In this document: positions 13,379 through 21,407 of the stretch, in pieces | Position numbering within the stretch: position 1 is the first letter of the stretch | How the letters are laid out: each line of letters begins with the position of its first letter | Assembly: GCF_031157275.1 (NCBI RefSeq) | Contig: NZ_JAVIFW010000017.1 | Coordinates: 124,001-188,000 of the forward strand | Length of the DNA: 64,000 bases | Source: Streptomyces sp. LHD-70 | Lineage (GTDB): Bacteria; Actinomycetota; Actinomycetes; Streptomycetales; Streptomycetaceae | Direction of reading: 5' to 3' | Translations under genes and position numbers: made by a program | Notes under the pieces: generated by a model | Seen by the model: the letters and a program-made list of their open reading frames with translations, nothing else | Told to the model about the DNA's origin: nothing | Database searches by the model: none

Positions 13379-14221
13379 ATGTCCGTGATGAACGTGTCGA
13401 GACCAGAACCCGCCGGTGAGCCCGCCTGGCTCCTCCCTCCACCACCGACTGCATCCGCACAGGCCCTGACGTTGCTGTGCGTACCGCATGCCGGGGCGGG
13501 TCCGGGCATCTACCGCCCGTTCGCCCGCCCCCTGGCTCCTCGGGTTGCTCTGCGTCCCGTACACCTGCCGGGTCGTGAATCCCGCATCGGAGAGCGGGCG
13601 TTCGAGAACGTGACCGATGCGGTCAAGGCTCTCGTGCCTCGGCTGGTACCTCAACTGCGCGGTCGATTCGCCGTGTGGGGGCACAGCATGGGCGGCTTTG
13701 TCGCCTTCGAGTTGGCGCGTGTCCTGGAGGCCCGTTTCGGGATGCGCGCGGAAGGTCTCGTCATCTCCGGCTGTCAGGCTCCCCGATCGCCGGGCCGCGA
13801 ACTGCTCCCACAGCGACGGGAGTTGAGCGACAACGCACTGTGGTCGAGTGCCGTGGAGCTGAACGGGATCCCCGAGGGCGTGATGCGCAGTCGCGAGCTC
13901 AAGGCCCTGCTCCTGCCCACACTCCGGGCGGACTTCGCCGTCTTTGAAACGTACGCGTACCGGGAGGGGCGCAGGCTGAGCTGCCCCGTCCATGTCTTCG
14001 CCGGGGAGGGGGACTTCGAGGCACCGGCGGCCGACATGCAGACATGGGAGGAGGAGACCCGTAGCGCCTTCCGGCTCACGGAGATGCCCGGAGGCCACTT
14101 CTTCCATCTGGACGATGTGACGGGGTTCAGCGACCTCCTGGCCGACGCCCTGTGCGGACAGCGCGCCGGCCAGAACGACCGTCAGGCGGTCACATCGCGC
14201 GCTGTACGGACTCCAGGTTGA
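13379..14221 (+). CDS. type II thioesterase
   Basis: An alpha/beta-hydrolase thioesterase of 280 residues of the type II (GrsT-like) family. The nucleophile elbow GHSMGG places Ser103, and PGGHFFHLDD near the C-terminus supplies the catalytic His. LPGRESRIGERAF near residues 63-75 matches the family's LPGRxxR signature. It follows the acyl-AMP ligase by 23 bases with GGAGGTGAGAGGAG in between, so the two form one operon. As the NRPS has no terminal thioesterase, this enzyme could release the product as well as clear misprimed carrier domains (inference). The gene overlaps the convergent LuxR gene by 32 bases. Confidence 0.9.
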   Translation: MSVMNVSRPEPAGEPAWLLPPPPTASAQALTLLCVPHAGAGPGIYRPFARPLAPRVALRPVHLPGRESRIGERAFENVTDAVKALVPRLVPQLRGRFAVWGHSMGGFVAFELARVLEARFGMRAEGLVISGCQAPRSPGRELLPQRRELSDNALWSSAVELNGIPEGVMRSRELKALLLPTLRADFAVFETYAYREGRRLSCPVHVFAGEGDFEAPAADMQTWEEETRSAFRLTEMPGGHFFHLDDVTGFSDLLADALCGQRAGQNDRQAVTSRAVRTPG

Positions 14222-14936
14222 CCAGGCCCAGACGTATTCCGCTGGCCACGGCCATCGTGCGGTTCTGACAGCCGAGTTTCACCAAGATGTTGGCCACGTG
14301 GCGCTTGACGCCGTGTTCGGTGATCCCCATGCACTTGGCGATCTGCCGGTTGCTCAGCCCGGGCGTCATCAGTTCCAGCACTGTCAACTCCCGGGCGGTG
14401 AGCCGAAAGCGTGCATGAAGGCCCTGTGGTCCGGCGTCCGCAGCGAGGGCGAACAACTCCCGCATGGTGTTGCGGGAGACCGAGACCGTCCCCCGTCCCA
14501 GTGCGTCCAGGGTCTCGGCGAAGGAGCCGTCGGACAGGTCCTCCTCGCGGAGGACCGCGTCGATGGGAAGTTCCGCGGCGACCTGCAGACGGTCTCGGTC
14601 CAGACGATCACGGTCCCGGGACCCGGCGAGGAGCACCAACCGGGTGCAGCAGCATGACCAGAGCGGTCGGAGATGACGGACCCGTTCCGTGAGCGAACGG
14701 ATCGACAGCAGCACCGTGCACGCACCACCCAACTGCAGCGAGGGAACTTCTTCCGGATGCGCCACCGCAGTCAGAGCAGTCCCCGGACGCGCTTCCGCAA
14801 GCAGGTGCTGCAGCCCCCGCCGCGTCATGGAATGGGGCTCGATGAGGACGGTGGCTCGCCCGCCTCCCCTCACAGAGCAGTCCTCCCCCTTCCGACACTC
14901 TGATGAATCAGCCCCTGTGATCTGTCTACTCAGCAT
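14190..14936 (-). CDS. LuxR-family response-regulator-like transcription factor
   Basis: About 248 residues with a C-terminal LuxR/FixJ-type helix-turn-helix: LTARELTVLELMTPGLSNRQ followed by IAKCMGITEHGVKRHVANIL, ending near residue 240. The N-terminal half looks like a degenerate receiver-type domain (VLIEPHSMTRRGLQHLL near residues 30-46), and no convincing phosphoacceptor Asp was identified. The ATG at 14936 is preferred for its GGGGG ribosome site; longer in-frame starts exist. It lies convergent to the thioesterase gene with a 3' overlap and is the probable pathway-specific regulator. Confidence 0.8.
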   Translation of the reverse strand: MLSRQITGADSSECRKGEDCSVRGGGRATVLIEPHSMTRRGLQHLLAEARPGTALTAVAHPEEVPSLQLGGACTVLLSIRSLTERVRHLRPLWSCCCTRLVLLAGSRDRDRLDRDRLQVAAELPIDAVLREEDLSDGSFAETLDALGRGTVSVSRNTMRELFALAADAGPQGLHARFRLTARELTVLELMTPGLSNRQIAKCMGITEHGVKRHVANILVKLGCQNRTMAVASGIRLGLVNLESVQRAM

Positions 14937-15144
14937 CGAATAACCCCCGTATGGCATCCGGATGTTGCAGGTACGAGCGAATCGGCGGCGGCTCGGCGCC
15001 ACCGCCGCCCAGTCGAGAACCACCTGCAGAAACTGAAGGTATGTTCCATACCGACGCCATGTACTGTGGTGCGCAGTAGTTCGAGTGTCAAGCTAGATCA
15101 CGTTGTGTAACAGCCGTTGTTGCAGGCAAGAGGGGGAATTGCTG

Positions 15145-16293
15145 ATGAACGTCGATGTCGCCGTCGTGGGAGGCGGAGCCGCAGGTGTGGACGCGGCGGT
15201 CGCTGTTCGGGAGCAGCAGCCAGGCAGCTCCGTTGCCCTGATCAGCCCGGACCAGAGCCTGCGCTACCGGCCCTGGCTGGTCTACCTCCCCGCGGGCGCC
15301 GCCTCCGCGGCGGACATGACGATGCCGCTGTCCGACATCGCCGACCAGCACGGATTCGAGCTGGTGCACGGCCAGGTGACGCAAGTCGACCCGGAGGCTT
15401 CGCAGATCACCATCGGACCGGAATCCGCGATCGTCGAGTACAAGCAGCTCATCCTCGCTCCGGGCGCACCCGCGGACCGCGCACGTATCGCCGGAGCCGA
15501 GAAGCACGCGATCTTCCCTTGCGATGCGGACGGCGCTCAGGAGCTGATCGACCGCCTTGCGGAACTGTCCGAAGCCACCGTGCTGTTCGTGCTCACCGGC
15601 GAACGCATCGGCCCCGGGCTCGAGTACGCCGGGTGGGTGGCTCGTGCGGCCCGGGCGAAGGGCCGCGAGGGCATTCGCGTCACGGTGGTGGAGGACGGTG
15701 ACGCCCTGGACCGCCAGTTCGGAGTTCGCGCCGCCGATCGCATCCTGCAGCAGGCGGCGACCCTGGGCATCGAGAGCATCAGGCACGCGCGCATCGAGCA
15801 GGTGGCCGATGGTGAGCTGCTGCTCGCCGAGCGGAGGGTCCGCGCAGACCTCATCTGCGTGACCAGCCCGCTGCGCGGACCCGACCTCGGCTTGCCGGGC
15901 CATCTTCTGAACTCACGCGGCATGCTGACGGTGGACCCCACACTCGCTGCGCCCACTGCCCGAAACGTCTTCGCCGCCGGCGACTTCAGCGACGTACAAG
16001 GCATGGACGCAGAACTCCCGAAGACGTGGATCATGGCGCGCCTGCAGGCGGAGACCGCGGCCCGTAATGCCGTGGCAGCGCTGCGAGGCGAGCCGGCCGC
16101 AGAACTCGACAGGCGCAAGGTGACGCGGATGTCGGCGATCTCCATGCCCGACGTCGGCGGGCAGACGGTCTTCGTCCGCAATCGCAAGCCCGTCGTCGGA
16201 GGCAGCTGGCCGCTGCGGCTGCGGTACCGCATGGACGCCAAGTACCTGGCGCGCTACCGCACTTCACCCGGCGCCACGCGCCCCAGTATGTAG
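15145..16293 (+). CDS. FAD-dependent pyridine nucleotide-disulfide-type oxidoreductase
   Basis: A flavoprotein of 382 residues resembling NDH-2 and sulfide:quinone reductase. It starts MNVDVAVVGGGAAGVDAAV (FAD-binding GxGxxG motif), has the ATG-type LILAPGA near residue 105 and the second FAD motif NVFAAGDFSD near residue 277. The ATG at 15145 follows AGAGGGGG; an upstream in-frame ATG at 15103 has no ribosome site. It is the last gene of the biosynthetic block, so it may adjust the oxidation state of the heterocycle (inference). A role in respiration or sulfide handling is an alternative, since metal and thiol genes follow. Confidence 0.8.
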   Translation: MNVDVAVVGGGAAGVDAAVAVREQQPGSSVALISPDQSLRYRPWLVYLPAGAASAADMTMPLSDIADQHGFELVHGQVTQVDPEASQITIGPESAIVEYKQLILAPGAPADRARIAGAEKHAIFPCDADGAQELIDRLAELSEATVLFVLTGERIGPGLEYAGWVARAARAKGREGIRVTVVEDGDALDRQFGVRAADRILQQAATLGIESIRHARIEQVADGELLLAERRVRADLICVTSPLRGPDLGLPGHLLNSRGMLTVDPTLAAPTARNVFAAGDFSDVQGMDAELPKTWIMARLQAETAARNAVAALRGEPAAELDRRKVTRMSAISMPDVGGQTVFVRNRKPVVGGSWPLRLRYRMDAKYLARYRTSPGATRPSM

Positions 16294-16462
16294 CTTTTCC
16301 GCGCCCAGCCCCACGGGCTCACCTGGATCCGGTGGGGCTGCAGCGCGTGCCAGTGTCGCCAGACGGGCTCGTCGCCGACGAGCCGGCGCCGGGGCCCGAC
16401 AGCAGGGTCCCGGCCGTGCTGCGACCGGGAGTTGACCAACCCAGAGGTTTCACTTGCACTCG

Positions 16463-16576
16463 ATGCGCCCCGGGGTGACCGGGCTGCTCACGGTCAACAC
16501 ATCGGCCGAACCCGACGACGTCCTCATCGCCGAAACGGTCGACGAGGCCGGATACGGCCTCCTCGGCAGAGCCTGA
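16463..16576 (+). pseudogene. fragment of a heavy-metal-associated (CopZ-like) domain
   Basis: Thirty-seven codons reading MRPGVTGLLTVNTSAEPDDV then LIAETVDEAGYGLLGRA before a stop. This matches the second half of HMA metallochaperone domains (PGVTGV.V....DD..I..AVDEAGY.L.G.A). The metal-binding CxxC half is absent upstream, so it is a 5'-truncated remnant. The metal-transport genes that follow make loss of a copper chaperone plausible. Confidence 0.45.
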
Positions 16577-16924
16577 CCCCTGACCGGGTGGGGCCGACAG
16601 TCCCCGCCCCCACGAAGAAGTTGTACCGCAGGCCGGGCGTCGTGGCGACCGTCGAATACGCCACCGAGAAGGTCGTGAAGTCACCGTGCTAGTAGGTGAG
16701 TTGAAGTAGGCGACCACTTCCCCCCTCGTGCGGCCCTCCGGGAGGATGGCCGCCGACGGCACGCCCATCTTCACGACACTGCCGTCCCGCCACCCCCTTA
16801 CTGGCTCACACATTCGACGCAGCAGGCGATCACACAGCTCCGCCGAGAGCCCGGCCTGGGTGGCGTGAGTGGCCGCCCAGGCCCAGCCTCGGCCCGCGGA
16901 GGCCGACTCAAGCTCCCCACCCAC

Positions 16925-17345
16925 CGCATGACCACCGCCGTCGCAGCGGGCGCCTACCCCTACCTCGCCGAGGGCGGCCTCGGCGCCCAGGGCATCTCCG
17001 TCGGCCGCGACGTGCACGCCGAGGCTGCCTTCACCTACGACCCGTTCGCCCTCTACGACCGACTCGAAGAGTTCACAACCCGAACATCCTCCTCGCGTAC
17101 CCTGCGACCGCAAAGGCGAATGGACTGTGGCGGCACAGGAGTTGGGCGGCCACACCATCGCTCTTGACCCCGGCCTCCCCGGCTGCCTGAACCCCCTCGA
17201 CGCACCCGTCCGGCCGCCCGGCGTCGACGAGTACGCCTGGACCGGCGAGGTCCGCAAACGCCGACTCCTCCGCCTCGGGTCGCTCGCCGAAACCGTCCTG
17301 CGCCGCGACCTCCGACCCATGGAGCACACAGCCCTCGACGTCGCA
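16925..17345 (+). pseudogene. remnant of a VirB4-like conjugation ATPase
   Basis: Two blocks in different frames resemble the VirB4-like ATP/GTP-binding proteins of actinomycete conjugative elements. The first reads GISVGRDVHAEAAFTYDPF and LYDRLEEF, followed by NPNILLA where the Walker A loop should begin. The second, from about 17127, reads QELGGHTIALDPGLPGCLNP and RRLLRLGSLAETVLRRDL. The ATP-binding loop between them is missing and the frame changes near 17070-17125, so the gene is dead. It indicates that an integrative or conjugative element once occupied this spot. Confidence 0.55.
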
Positions 17346-17456
17346 GGGTACGAAGGGCTCGCCCGGTCCCACAGGAGAAGGTTGCGAAGGTCGAGCGTTC
17401 TGGTCGAAGGTTGTGCGGCTATCCACCAGGGCCGGTTCGCCCCTGGACCGATTGGC

Positions 17457-17527
17457 CTGACCGTCCACCGACGCGAATCGGACCCCAGCGTGATGCCGGG
17501 GTCCGATTCGCGTCGGTGGACGGTCAG
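17457..17527. terminator. perfect 30-bp inverted repeat, strong terminator or element end
   Basis: Arms 17457-17486 and 17498-17527 are exactly complementary over 30 bp around an 11-base loop; the arm begins CTGACCGTCCACCGACGCGA. The right arm includes the last codon and stop of the cation transporter gene (minus strand, stop at 17524-17526). It can act as that operon's terminator. Its length and perfection are unusual for a terminator and could reflect a recombination or element boundary next to the debris region. Confidence 0.6.
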
Positions 17528-18252
17528 TTGCAGCAGTCGCAGCCGGGGCGGCAGCCACAGGAATCCGTTCCCGCGCTGGCCGGAGAGGCGGACGCGGCGG
17601 CGGCTGACGTGGGTGCGCAGCAGCCCTTGCCCTGCCAGGCGTCGCGGCCTTCCTTTACGGCGATGGCGGCGATGACCAGGGCGGCGATGGGGTCGGCCCA
17701 GGACCAGCCGAGGGTGGCGTTGAGGACCAGGCCGAGCAGGAGTACGGCCGACAGGTAGGTGCACAGCAGGGTCTGCTTGGAGTCGGCGACCGCGCTCGCG
17801 GAGCCGAGTTCGCGTCCGGCCTTGCGCTGGGCGGCGGACAGGAACGGCATGATCGCCAGGGACAGGGCGGCGATGACGATGCCGGGGATGGAGCGTTCGG
17901 CTTCGCCGGTGCCGGTCAGGGCGCGGACGGCGTCGACGGAGACGTAGGCGGCGAGCGCGAAGAAGGAGACGGCGATGATCCGCAGGGTGCGTTGCTCGCG
18001 CGCTTCTCGGACGGCGTGGTCGCGTGCGGAGAACTGCCAGGCGACCGCGGCGGCGGAGGAGACTTCGATGACGGAGTCGAGGCCGAAGCCGATCAGGGCG
18101 GTGGAGGAGGCGATCGTGCCGGCGGTGATGGCGACGATCGCCTCGATGACGTTGTAGGTGATCGTGGCCGCGACCAGCAGACGTATGCGCTTGGCGAGGG
18201 CGTCGCGGCGGGCCGGGGAGGGACCGAGGGATATCGATATCTCGGCGGTCAT
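17524..18252 (-). CDS. cation transporter (CDF-related) with Cys-rich tail
   Basis: A membrane protein of 242 residues related to cation diffusion facilitators, probably exporting a divalent heavy metal with the proton gradient. It has about six hydrophobic segments. The first two flank GFGLDSVIEVSSAAAVAW (about 53-70), which corresponds to the metal-site HxxxD/DxxxE region of the family. The C-terminus is Cys-rich (GKGCCAPT then CGCRPGCDCCN), a likely metal-binding tail. The start at 18252 lies two bases past the stop of the CmtR-like regulator, so the two form an operon and the regulator probably senses the exported metal. Confidence 0.8.
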   Translation of the reverse strand: MTAEISISLGPSPARRDALAKRIRLLVAATITYNVIEAIVAITAGTIASSTALIGFGLDSVIEVSSAAAVAWQFSARDHAVREAREQRTLRIIAVSFFALAAYVSVDAVRALTGTGEAERSIPGIVIAALSLAIMPFLSAAQRKAGRELGSASAVADSKQTLLCTYLSAVLLLGLVLNATLGWSWADPIAALVIAAIAVKEGRDAWQGKGCCAPTSAAAASASPASAGTDSCGCRPGCDCCN

Positions 18253-18254
18253 GG

Positions 18255-18596
18255 TCAGCAGCAGTCCTTCTCGTCGGCGTCGATGCAGGTGCGGTCGGTG
18301 GCGACGGCCACCACGGCAGTGCGCAGGTCGTCCAGTGCATGGCCGAGACGGGGGTCGGCGAGTTCGTAGCGGGTTCGGCGCCCGTCGGGGACGGTGACGA
18401 CCAGGCCGCAGTCGCGCAGGCAGGCGAGGTGGTTGGACAGGCGGGTGCGGGAGATTTCGAGGGTGTCGGCGAGGTCGGCGGGGTAGGCCGGCGCCTCGCG
18501 CAGCGCGAGCAGGATGCGGCAGCGGATCGGGTCGGCCAGGGCCCGGCCGAACCGGGTCAGGGCATCGAGGTCGGTGGCGAGGGTCAGCATGCCCAT
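18255..18596 (-). CDS. ArsR/SmtB family metal sensor, CmtR-like
   Basis: A 113-residue winged-helix repressor. The DNA-binding helix region reads ISRTRLSNHLACLRDCGLVV, carrying two Cys in the same positions as Cys57 and Cys61 of mycobacterial CmtR, and DGRRTRYELADPRLGHAL matches its wing and following helix. Further Cys in the tail (DRTCIDADEKDCC) could correspond to CmtR Cys102. This predicts Cd(II)/Pb(II)-type thiolate sensing. It is the first gene of an operon with the cation exporter. The ATG at 18596 is used; an ATG at 18590 is also possible. Confidence 0.85.
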   Translation of the reverse strand: MGMLTLATDLDALTRFGRALADPIRCRILLALREAPAYPADLADTLEISRTRLSNHLACLRDCGLVVTVPDGRRTRYELADPRLGHALDDLRTAVVAVATDRTCIDADEKDCC

Positions 18597-18617
18597 TACG
18601 ATACACGTGTAGCTGAA

Positions 18618-18633
18618 TTCAAGAAACCTTGAA
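18618..18633. promoter_or_regulatory. candidate operator of the CmtR-like repressor
   Basis: The inverted repeat TTCAAG-AAAC-CTTGAA lies 22 bp upstream of the regulator's start, in the right place for an ArsR-family operator. A second palindrome ACACGTGT (18603-18610) lies between it and the gene. Confidence 0.5.
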
Positions 18634-18717
18634 CTCTACTGGAAGGGTGCTCGCACACCCGCACGCACGTGGTGATGCTGCGCCTGGCCCTTGGCCGGGC
18701 CGCAGTGACCCTGCCGG

Positions 18718-19404
18718 TCAGCTCGCCGGGGACTGTTTGCCGCGCGCGAGCAGCGGCAGGTCGTGCGTGAAGCTGGCGACGGGGGTGTCGCTGGTGTAGA
18801 CGACGTGCCCCTGGTTGGTGGTGGGCAGGAAGGCGAGGGTCTGGGCGCCGTGGTCGGAGGTGACGGTGCCGTCGTGATGCTTCTTCGGGTCCTCCACGGC
18901 GATACCGAGGCCCTTCGCTGCGGTCTTGACCTGGTTCAGGTCGCCGGTCAGGCCGATGTAGCTGTCGTCGAAGGAGGCCAGCCACTTGTCCAGCACCTTC
19001 GGGGTGTCGCGTTCGGGGTCGGTGGAGACGAACACCACGCTGGTCTTCTCCCGCACCTCCTTGGGCTGTTCGCGCAAGGCCAGAGCGATGTCGCTGAGGG
19101 TGGTGGGGCACACGTCGGGGCAGTTGGTGTAGCCGAAGAACAGCAGCACTGAGCGTCCCTCAGTGTCCTTGCGCAGGTCGAACGGCCTGCCCTCGTCGTC
19201 GGTCAGCTTCAGATCCGGCTTGGCGAACGGCTGGTCGAGTTCGGTGCCCTTGTAGGGGGAAGCGTCGCCTTCCTTGCTGACGGTGTTCGCTCCGCCGGCC
19301 GGGGCGGGATCGCCCTCGGTGCCGCACGCGGCCAGCGTGAGGGCGCAGGCCAGGGCGAGAGCGGCCGCGGCGGAGCGGCGGGCGGGGGTAGGAAGGGCAG
19401 TCAT
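18718..19404 (-). CDS. SCO1/SenC family copper chaperone lipoprotein
   Basis: A 228-residue exported lipoprotein of the SCO family. The signal peptide has the lipobox LAAC (Cys about 27), placing it outside the cell on the membrane. The thioredoxin-like fold carries CPDVC (copper-binding CxxxC) after VLLFFGYTN and a downstream His in TSDHGAQTLAF, the third copper ligand. SCO proteins deliver copper to the CuA centre of cytochrome c oxidase or act as thiol-disulfide reductases. The start at 19404 is chosen because upstream codons are proline repeats. It follows a second ArsR-type gene by 40 bases in the redox operon. Confidence 0.9.
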   Translation of the reverse strand: MTALPTPARRSAAAALALACALTLAACGTEGDPAPAGGANTVSKEGDASPYKGTELDQPFAKPDLKLTDDEGRPFDLRKDTEGRSVLLFFGYTNCPDVCPTTLSDIALALREQPKEVREKTSVVFVSTDPERDTPKVLDKWLASFDDSYIGLTGDLNQVKTAAKGLGIAVEDPKKHHDGTVTSDHGAQTLAFLPTTNQGHVVYTSDTPVASFTHDLPLLARGKQSPAS

Positions 19405-19444
19405 CCGGGTCTTTCCGATCGGGCGAGCCGCAAGGGGCGGCGGT

Positions 19445-19834
19445 TCAGGCGGGCTTGGCGGCGGTGGGGGTGGGGGTGGGGGTGAGCAGGGCACCGAGCA
19501 GGTCGCGGCCGCGGTCGGTGAGCGTGTACATCACCAGGCGGCCGTCGCGGCGGGAGGCGGCCAGGCCGGCGGTGCGCAGCATCCGCAGGTGGTGGGAGAC
19601 GAGGTTCTGTGCCTGGCCGACGACCCAGGCCAGGTCGCACACGCACAGCTCGCCGCCCGCCGCGAGTGCGGCGGCCACGCCGAGGCGGGTGGGGTCGGAC
19701 AGTGCCTTGGCCGTCTCGGCGGCCTTCTCCAGCGCGGGAAGCTCGGGCATGCGGACGCGGATGTCCTCGGCGACCGGCAGGTCCAGGCACAGCAGGTCGC
19801 AGGAATCCGCCGCACCGGGCTGTTGCGTACTCAC
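19445..19834 (-). CDS. ArsR family metal sensor, CadC-like
   Basis: A 129-residue ArsR/SmtB repressor starting at GTG 19834. It has two Cys motifs. The N-terminal CDLLC (residues 12-16) resembles the CadC-type N-terminal thiolate ligands, and ELCVCDLAWVVGQAQNLVSH carries the alpha3/recognition-helix CxC typical of ArsR/CadC. Both together favour a thiophilic metal such as Cd, Pb, Zn or Cu(I). It sits between CcdA and SCO genes on the same strand, so it probably controls the disulfide/copper-assembly genes. It differs clearly in sequence from the CmtR-like sensor at 18.3-18.6 kb. Confidence 0.85.
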   Translation of the reverse strand: MSTQQPGAADSCDLLCLDLPVAEDIRVRMPELPALEKAAETAKALSDPTRLGVAAALAAGGELCVCDLAWVVGQAQNLVSHHLRMLRTAGLAASRRDGRLVMYTLTDRGRDLLGALLTPTPTPTAAKPA

Positions 19835-19895
19835 CTCGAAGTACCTTCCTTCGTGTCGTTCGTGAGCGCGGCCCTCGCAGGCCGGGCCGGGGTGG

Positions 19896-20648
19896 TCAGA
19901 TGCCGACGGTGAAGCCTGCGGACCAGGATTGCATCTGGCTGATCAGGTAGCTCCAGACGCCGGTGACCATCAGCAGCCCAGTGGCGATCATCATCGCGCC
20001 GCCGATCCGCATCACCCAGACGTAGTGGGCCTTGACCCAGGCGAACACGCCCAACGCCTTGCGGAACGCCAGCCCGGCGGCGAGGAACGGCAGGCCAAGG
20101 CCGGCGCAGTAGGCGACGGTGAGCACCGCGCCGCGGGTGGCGCTGGCCTCGCTGAAGGCCAGCGCCTGCACGGCGGCCAGGGTCGGGCCGATGCACGGCG
20201 TCCAGCCCAGGCCGAACAGCACCCCGAGGAGCGGCGCGCCGGCCAGCCCCGCGGCCGGGCGGCGGTGCAGCCGCCACTCCCGGCTCATCCCCGGCAGCAC
20301 CCCCATGAACGACAGGCCCATGACGATGGTCAGCGCCCCCAGGACCCGGATCAGCACGTCCTGATACTCCAGGAGCGTGTTGCCGGCATAGCCGAATGCG
20401 GCGCCGAAGGAGACGAACACGGCTGTGAACCCGGCCAGGAACAGCAGCGTCCCGCCCACGATCCGGCCCCGGCGGGCCTCGGCGAGGTCAGCGCCACTGA
20501 CGCCGGTGACGTAGGACAGGTATCCGGGCACCAGCGGCAGCACGCACGGCGAGAAGAACGACACCGCCCCGGCCAACGCCGCGAGCGGCAGCGCCAGCAG
20601 CAACGAGCCGGTCAGCACGGTCGGCTCGAGGCCCGCAGCGATCAGCAT
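19896..20648 (-). CDS. ccdA: CcdA/DsbD-family transmembrane electron transfer protein
   Basis: A 250-residue membrane protein with about six transmembrane segments that passes reducing equivalents from cytosolic thioredoxin across the membrane. The two essential Cys are seen in FFSPCVLPLVPGYLSYVTG (Cys35) and GLGWTPCIGPTL (about Cys152), each next to proline as in CcdA. Partners outside the membrane are likely the neighbouring SCO and DsbA-like proteins. The start overlaps the end of a 27-codon upstream frame (see separate entry). The gene lies in a minus-strand run from DsbA-like to SCO. Confidence 0.9.
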   Translation of the reverse strand: MLIAAGLEPTVLTGSLLLALPLAALAGAVSFFSPCVLPLVPGYLSYVTGVSGADLAEARRGRIVGGTLLFLAGFTAVFVSFGAAFGYAGNTLLEYQDVLIRVLGALTIVMGLSFMGVLPGMSREWRLHRRPAAGLAGAPLLGVLFGLGWTPCIGPTLAAVQALAFSEASATRGAVLTVAYCAGLGLPFLAAGLAFRKALGVFAWVKAHYVWVMRIGGAMMIATGLLMVTGVWSYLISQMQSWSAGFTVGI

Positions 20649-20725
20649 GACTCACCCCTGAACGCCGAGGCGAGCACAGAAGCAAGCGGTGCCGACGCGG
20701 GGCCGCAAACACAGTTGGTGGTCAT
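20642..20725 (-). CDS. short Cys-containing ORF overlapping ccdA start
   Basis: A 27-codon frame, MTTNCVCGPASAPL onward, ending at a TGA that overlaps the ccdA start codon. It contains three Cys (CVC near the start and the last codon). Its ribosome site is weak. It could be a leader peptide coupling ccdA translation to cysteine supply, a pattern known for Cys-rich leader peptides in actinobacteria, or a chance frame. Confidence 0.3.
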   Translation of the reverse strand: MTTNCVCGPASAPLASVLASAFRGESC

Positions 20726-20765
20726 CTTGAAGACTTTCGGAAGGACACAGGAAGGGCATCCCCGG

Positions 20766-21407
20766 TCAGACGAGGGTGGTCCAGTACAGCCAGAACCGCT
20801 GCAGGATCAGCACGGCAATGAGCAGGTACCAGCAGGTCAGCACCACACCGTGGTAACCGGCCACCACTCCGACGGCCCGGCGCACCCGCTCGGGCACGGG
20901 CAGATGCCCGCGGGCGAGCGCGTGGAGGGTGGTGTACCAGAAGACGGGGATCATCACCGACCACACGACCATGCAGTACGGGCACAGCGCGTCGATCCGG
21001 TACAGGCTCTGGAAGATCAGCCAGTGGATGAAGACCACACCGAAGACGACGCCGGCCTGAAGCCCCCACCACAGCCGGCGCGGCAGCACCGCGCCCGTCA
21101 GGAGCACCACGCCGACCGTGGTGACCACGGCGAAACCGGCGATACCCAGCAGCGGGTTGGGGAACCCGAACACCTCCGCCTGCGGCGTACTCATCACCGA
21201 CCCGCAGCTCAGGACCGGGTTGATGCTGCACGACGGGCTGTACGAGGGGTCCTTCAGCAGGGCGACCTTCTCCACCGTCAGCGCGAAGGCGGCCAGGAAC
21301 CCGATCGCGCCCCCCACCGTCAGCACCCACGCCACAAGACGCTGCCCCACCGGCCCTGCGGGCCCACCGCCGGGCGCCTGGACGGCGGCAGGCGCGGCCA
21401 GGCTCAC
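20766..21407 (-). CDS. vitamin K epoxide reductase family protein (VKOR)
   Basis: A 213-residue membrane protein of the bacterial VKOR family, which reoxidises a DsbA-like partner and passes electrons to quinone, replacing DsbB. Diagnostic Cys pairs are CSINPVLSCGSVM (about residues 60-72, the loop pair) and the active-site CPYC (about 140-143) after YRIDAL. There are four to five hydrophobic segments. The start at 21407 overlaps the stop of the DsbA-like gene (ATGA 21404-21407), so enzyme and substrate are translationally coupled. Confidence 0.92.
   Translation of the reverse strand: MSLAAPAAVQAPGGGPAGPVGQRLVAWVLTVGGAIGFLAAFALTVEKVALLKDPSYSPSCSINPVLSCGSVMSTPQAEVFGFPNPLLGIAGFAVVTTVGVVLLTGAVLPRRLWWGLQAGVVFGVVFIHWLIFQSLYRIDALCPYCMVVWSVMIPVFWYTTLHALARGHLPVPERVRRAVGVVAGYHGVVLTCWYLLIAVLILQRFWLYWTTLV

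Larger units (their letters stand above)
16294..17456. other. degenerate region with gene fragments
   Basis: More than 1.1 kb without an intact gene. It holds two recognisable remnants listed separately (heavy-metal-associated domain, VirB4-like ATPase). There is also a frameshifted minus-strand stretch at roughly 16600-16860 reading GEVVAYFNSPT then, in another frame, GDFTTFSVAYSTVATTPGL, which I could not assign. The long open minus-strand frame here (to 18340) has no coding character and is probably a composition artefact. Confidence 0.5.

Noticed and set aside
16319..18340. Long minus-strand open frame through the debris zone and exporter gene
   Set aside because: It is out of frame with the recognised exporter and has no family resemblance; composition artefact.
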